NCBI RefSeq assembly: GCF_001403635.1
Contig: NZ_LN879467.1
Coordinates: 124,001 to 188,000 of the forward strand
Direction of reading: 5' to 3'
Source: Clostridium massiliamazoniense
Lineage (GTDB): Bacteria; Bacillota; Clostridia; Clostridiales; Clostridiaceae
Length of the DNA: 64,000 nt
Part shown: positions 63,001 through 64,000 of the stretch, piece after piece
Numbering within the stretch: the first letter of the stretch is position 1
Layout of the letters: each line of letters starts with the position of its first letter
Made by a program: the position numbers and the translations under genes
The notes under the pieces: generated by a model
Databases searched by the model: none
The model's input: the letters and a program-made list of their open reading frames with translations, nothing else
Told to the model about the DNA's origin: nothing

Positions 63001-64000
63001 TTTGAGGAAATCTTATTAATATCCTATTTCCCTCTATTTTATAATCTTCCTTTGGAACTGTTACTCCATTTATAGTCACTGGTGAAGTTAAAACAAAAGG
63101 AGCATCCATATTAACATTTAAAACTGTATTTTTAGTATATTGTTCTGTAATTCCTGAGCCATAACCATATATATAAAAATAGAACTTATGGGAATTATCT
63201 AACCAACTTACTGGATGATTCTGAACTATATTACCAGCACCTTTAGGACTATCTATGGTAGTAGTGACTTTTTCATAAGCATATGTAATTGCACTTGATA
63301 TATCATGTGATATGCTACCATATCTACTTTCAGTAGTATAATAAGTACCATTTCCCACTGGTCCTTCTACTGGCTTTTGATCATATATATCTTGGTTAGT
63401 AATATTATCAGGTGGACTTAATAAAAATCCAGAAAATTCTCCATTATTTTTAATTATAGTATCACTAGATAAAGCCCCTTTTTCAATAGCATGTCCCATA
63501 TTTTCTTTTTCTTCTTTACTATAATTTCCTTGCAAAATTCCAAGAGTAAAAACTCTATTAATCATAGGAGTCCATGCACCATGTATAGGTATTTCATGAT
63601 AATAGCCTACCATATTTAATGGATTCCCATTATACTCTTCAGATTTATAGGTAAAATTTATTTGTGGAAGTTCTTCACCACTTTTATACATTTGAAGTAT
63701 TTTATCATAGGAAAAAGCTTGGCCAATTCCGCTCATATCTCCATTAACTATCCTTTGAAAAATAGCAGCTTTTTCACTAGGAGTTCCTGTTAAAAGTATA
63801 TTTTCTGCATTTTTATTTAAGCTAACATAAGTTTGATCTTTAATTGCTATAAGATTCTTTCCATCTATAACTACCATATTTCCATCTGAAAGTAGGGAAC
63901 CAGAATAAATTTTATATTTCCCAGGAACTCCAGCACTAAGCTTTGAAGAAAAGGTATCATAAATATTATACCAACCACTAGCCTGTGTCCCTTGTGACAT
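57005..64000 (-). CDS. LPXTG-anchored adhesin with MucBP-like repeats (5' end beyond window)
   Basis: At least 2331 residues; no signal peptide is visible, so the start must lie past 64000 and the ATG at the edge is probably internal. The N-terminal 600 residues form an adhesin-type region (isopeptide-domain-like). Then about 14 repeats of 70-90 residues follow, each with P.GYH/KI..(I/V)T..GK.V...P and ending in (I/V)Y.I.K, the pattern of MucBP domains. Next comes a Thr/Pro/Lys linker with 42-residue repeats interrupted by one more MucBP-like domain, then a Ser/Asn/Thr-rich region, LPHTG (2294-2298), a hydrophobic helix and RRKK. Sortase should attach it to the wall; binding to mucus is inferred. 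Confidence 0.88.
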   Translation of the reverse strand: MSQGTQASGWYNIYDTFSSKLSAGVPGKYKIYSGSLLSDGNMVVIDGKNLIAIKDQTYVSLNKNAENILLTGTPSEKAAIFQRIVNGDMSGIGQAFSYDKILQMYKSGEELPQINFTYKSEEYNGNPLNMVGYYHEIPIHGAWTPMINRVFTLGILQGNYSKEEKENMGHAIEKGALSSDTIIKNNGEFSGFLLSPPDNITNQDIYDQKPVEGPVGNGTYYTTESRYGSISHDISSAITYAYEKVTTTIDSPKGAGNIVQNHPVSWLDNSHKFYFYIYGYGSGITEQYTKNTVLNVNMDAPFVLTSPVTINGVTVPKEDYKIEGNRILIRFPQRFNMSPQPRVEFEAHYITFGPQTITVSAHLEGKMGHQGIVYNYNNNPNSSELEGGATSQIVLFNSQVLTGETSNECMHYSNGVDSSGNVTLTDVIHNGKYETKKYFVVGQIPTVGSNNLPGNEGATSVGGLGSELLSLDTSGAPTWVLPKSALNSVNQDILDNTNALDLKGKLKYIESPGSGWVRYIPGKTNLSRMVAYFVAPTIEPGKDFYINYNVHLTGINRNTYQIVNSAFKYYTPDSNLGSTSNIVNLTPPGENLSYDWISKVVDLNGQAISSGALSNIINYNGEKISLNNLIGHGPDNDGKSDLTPKELQEKINLATNKEAMKELGYKLDGIYVNGQKVSKEWFNTVGILNNSTLTHIKFVISKISTDTVKVMEHSTDSNGKEVTTQVGKTTTVTGVEGANTRLNTPKIPEGYHIVNITDNGKVITNGVPSKFTGNDQNIVYNIAKTPTTTVEEHYENGTNVVPSKITANLQGTKVNTGLPELPKGYQVTKVTVNGKEVPQNEVPIIQGKDNQTIVYTIGKQPTDTVKVEEFIPGSSTPKVISSKSVTGNTGDKTGLNTPEIPKGYHIVSITNGNGDKVTGVPDTFGNSDNTTVYKIAKNVTDKVYVDVKTTTGNILTPSHVVSSGAPGSDTNVNMPEIPKDYHIVKVTVNNQVITPNANGLYNLPKTFSDNKNVEKDDKIEVIVAKNPTTTVEEHYENGTNVVPNKTTTNLQGAKVSTGLPELPSGYKVIKVTVNGKEVPQNEVPTTQSKDNQTIVYTIGKVSTDTVKVMEHSTDSNGKEVITQVGKTTTATGVEGTDTGFKTPKIPEGYHIVNITDNGKVITTGVPSKFTGNDQNIVYNIAKNPTTTVEEHYENGTNVVPSKTTTNLQGAKVNTGLPELPKGYQVTKITVNGKEVPQGEVPTTQGKDNQTIVYTIGKQPTDTVKVVYENGKPAEPSVSVTGNTGSKTGLNVPKIPEGYHIVNVTNTTKGVDGVPKAFGNTDNTTTYTIAKNVKDKTYAKVVTDINGKVVTLVPSKEVGSGKPDSKEDVITPNVPEGYKIVKVTINGKEVTPNKDGKYEVTYNSDTNKESDNNIVITVKHVPVQDTVKVVEGNKTISTTTTKPGMPGEDNGITTPNVPAGYHIGNITVDGKIVDKVPTTYGDKDQTIVYHLVENQPNDIKAKVVTEDGKTLVKDTIVAKGPEGSEVTCDKTAIPNGYHLDKVLYNGKVISTVTGGKVIYMLPDTIPSDKEGQLTYVVSPDKSSATVTVTDGTKIFSSTTTTGNVGSKITGDTPVIPKGYKIINITVNGQTISKKDLPKVYGNIPSKIVYHITKIPTGEVKQEVVTTKGTIIEEPTVVANGEVGADTNLKPYTPPKGYHIVKVIVDGKTLTTKEDKDLIHNLPSIITDKIQTVKYVIGKNVEKKGSLKYEIKINGAPYGSGELQGIPGKTASYDLPHNKYLKLESITVNGKTITTPSDVQNFENYHGKFEPNGVTIIYNYKTVITPSGSSTSNTTGAGSSTSSSTTKTTIGDNTGKDKTSTGKDRDKTTSVKPVTPEHKDNTAKPSTGDNTGKDKTSDVKPSTGKDTDKTTPVKPVSPEHKDKTTVTVNVVGGAKEPIIKVIGDVGTPITKDTPTIPKGYKVKNITVNGHTVSEKDLPKVFGKKDIHIVYHITKVSTDKTPEVKPVTPEHKDNIIKPSTGDNTGKDKTSDVKPSTGKDTDKTTPVKPVTPEHKDNTAKPSTGDNTGKDKTSDVKPSTRKDTDKTTPVKPVTPEHKDNTTKPSTGDNNGKDKTSDVKPSTGKDTDKTTAVKPVTPEHKDNTARPSTGDNTGKDKTPDVKPSTGKDTNKKTDVNHNDNKGTTGNEAHTSTSTHATVSGNGEAHSSATAHASANGGEVKTSATSNVNHNIPVVNNNGQGNIVTGNTSSARTANNTTSTNGSTETPFNSSSVNDSTGSTYTDNNLVNGPNEDNSTVQTVLPHTGLNIQGTEHTAKEAGVIAGIMAMISGLFLFRRKK
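57505..58010 (-). repeat. 126-bp tandem repeats in the adhesin linker
   Basis: About four copies of a 42-residue unit (VKPVTPEHKDN, then PSTGDNTGKDKTSDVKPSTG). Copies are nearly identical in DNA and differ at few codons. A further one to one and a half copies lie at about 58260-58440, beyond a MucBP-like domain. Confidence 0.85.
60230..61900 (-). repeat. Large duplicated module pair in the adhesin
   Basis: The pair of MucBP-like domains with MEHSTDSNGKEV and VEEHYENGTNVVP is present twice (about 61430-61900 and 60230-60700). The copies have almost the same DNA sequence, offset by about 1.2 kb. Confidence 0.75.

Noticed and set aside
63998-64000. ATG at the window edge as the adhesin start
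   Set aside because: The protein begins without signal peptide although it has an LPHTG anchor; the true start must be outside the window.

Overview
The window is AT-rich, low-GC Firmicute DNA. Genes sit as single units or short operons, have strong AGGAGG-type ribosome binding sites, quite often start with TTG, and are closed by clear intrinsic terminators. Protein content (NlpC/P60 and SH3_3 cell-wall proteins, an LPXTG adhesin, a nickel-pincer lactate racemase operon, a 2-hydroxyacyl-CoA dehydratase-type Fe-S pair, FecBCD-type uptake, NarK, HIRAN and DUF488 proteins) fits an anaerobic Clostridium sensu stricto. Clostridium perfringens or a close relative is my best guess, from recall of its proteins rather than from any search. 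I see no rRNA, tRNA, CRISPR array, transposase or phage gene.

Layout. Positions 1-8500 hold small hypothetical genes around a PerM/AI-2E-type permease, a PAT-like acetyltransferase, a DUF488 protein, a membrane HIRAN protein and a GDPD-family phosphodiesterase. Positions 8826-11378 encode an SH3/NlpC-P60 wall hydrolase. Positions 11898-16089 (minus) are the lactate racemase operon larC-larE-larB-larA, preceded by a broken HD-domain gene. Then come queT, a 14-TM drug exporter behind a MerR-type promoter, a YdjM-like membrane protein, a secreted DUF1002 protein, small unknowns, an SDR dehydrogenase, a PepSY protein, a Nudix hydrolase and a lytic transglycosylase. Positions 28025-32587 carry NarK and the two-gene dehydratase/double-cubane system, in which one subunit is fused to its ATPase activator. 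Positions 33111-39318 hold a rhodanese, a methyltransferase, an alpha/beta hydrolase, an M3 oligopeptidase and a PAP2 phosphatase. Positions 39395-42814 encode a Cys-peptidase protein with ten SH3 domains. After it come a divergent OYE/HxlR pair, a LUD protein, more small unknowns, a GH3-family adenylating enzyme, an iron/cobalamin-type ABC importer, a lipase-like hydrolase and PnuC. The window ends inside the gene of a cell-wall-anchored adhesin with many MucBP-like repeats (5' end missing).

Working together. Several products act at the cell surface: two large SH3 hydrolases, a lytic transglycosylase, PAP2, GDPD, DUF1002 and PepSY proteins, and the adhesin. LarB, LarE and LarC build the nickel-pincer cofactor for LarA. 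The FecCD-type permease and ATPase overlap and form one uptake operon with the binding lipoprotein.

Most unusual signals. (1) A roughly 230-250 bp element occurs three times (17257-17487, 34157-34390, 38513-38761). It is bounded by terminator-like hairpins and folds into one long imperfect hairpin. (2) A second family of short intergenic repeats of about 50-120 bp occurs at least eleven times; in one place a fragment sits in the loop of a terminator. (3) The dehydratase-activator fusion keeps an internal ribosome binding site and ATG at the domain junction. (4) A ribosome binding site at 35437 is fully complementary to its own upstream leader. (5) Several short genes are easy to overlook: 5482-5634, 16153-16290, 27567-27737 and 47276-47425.
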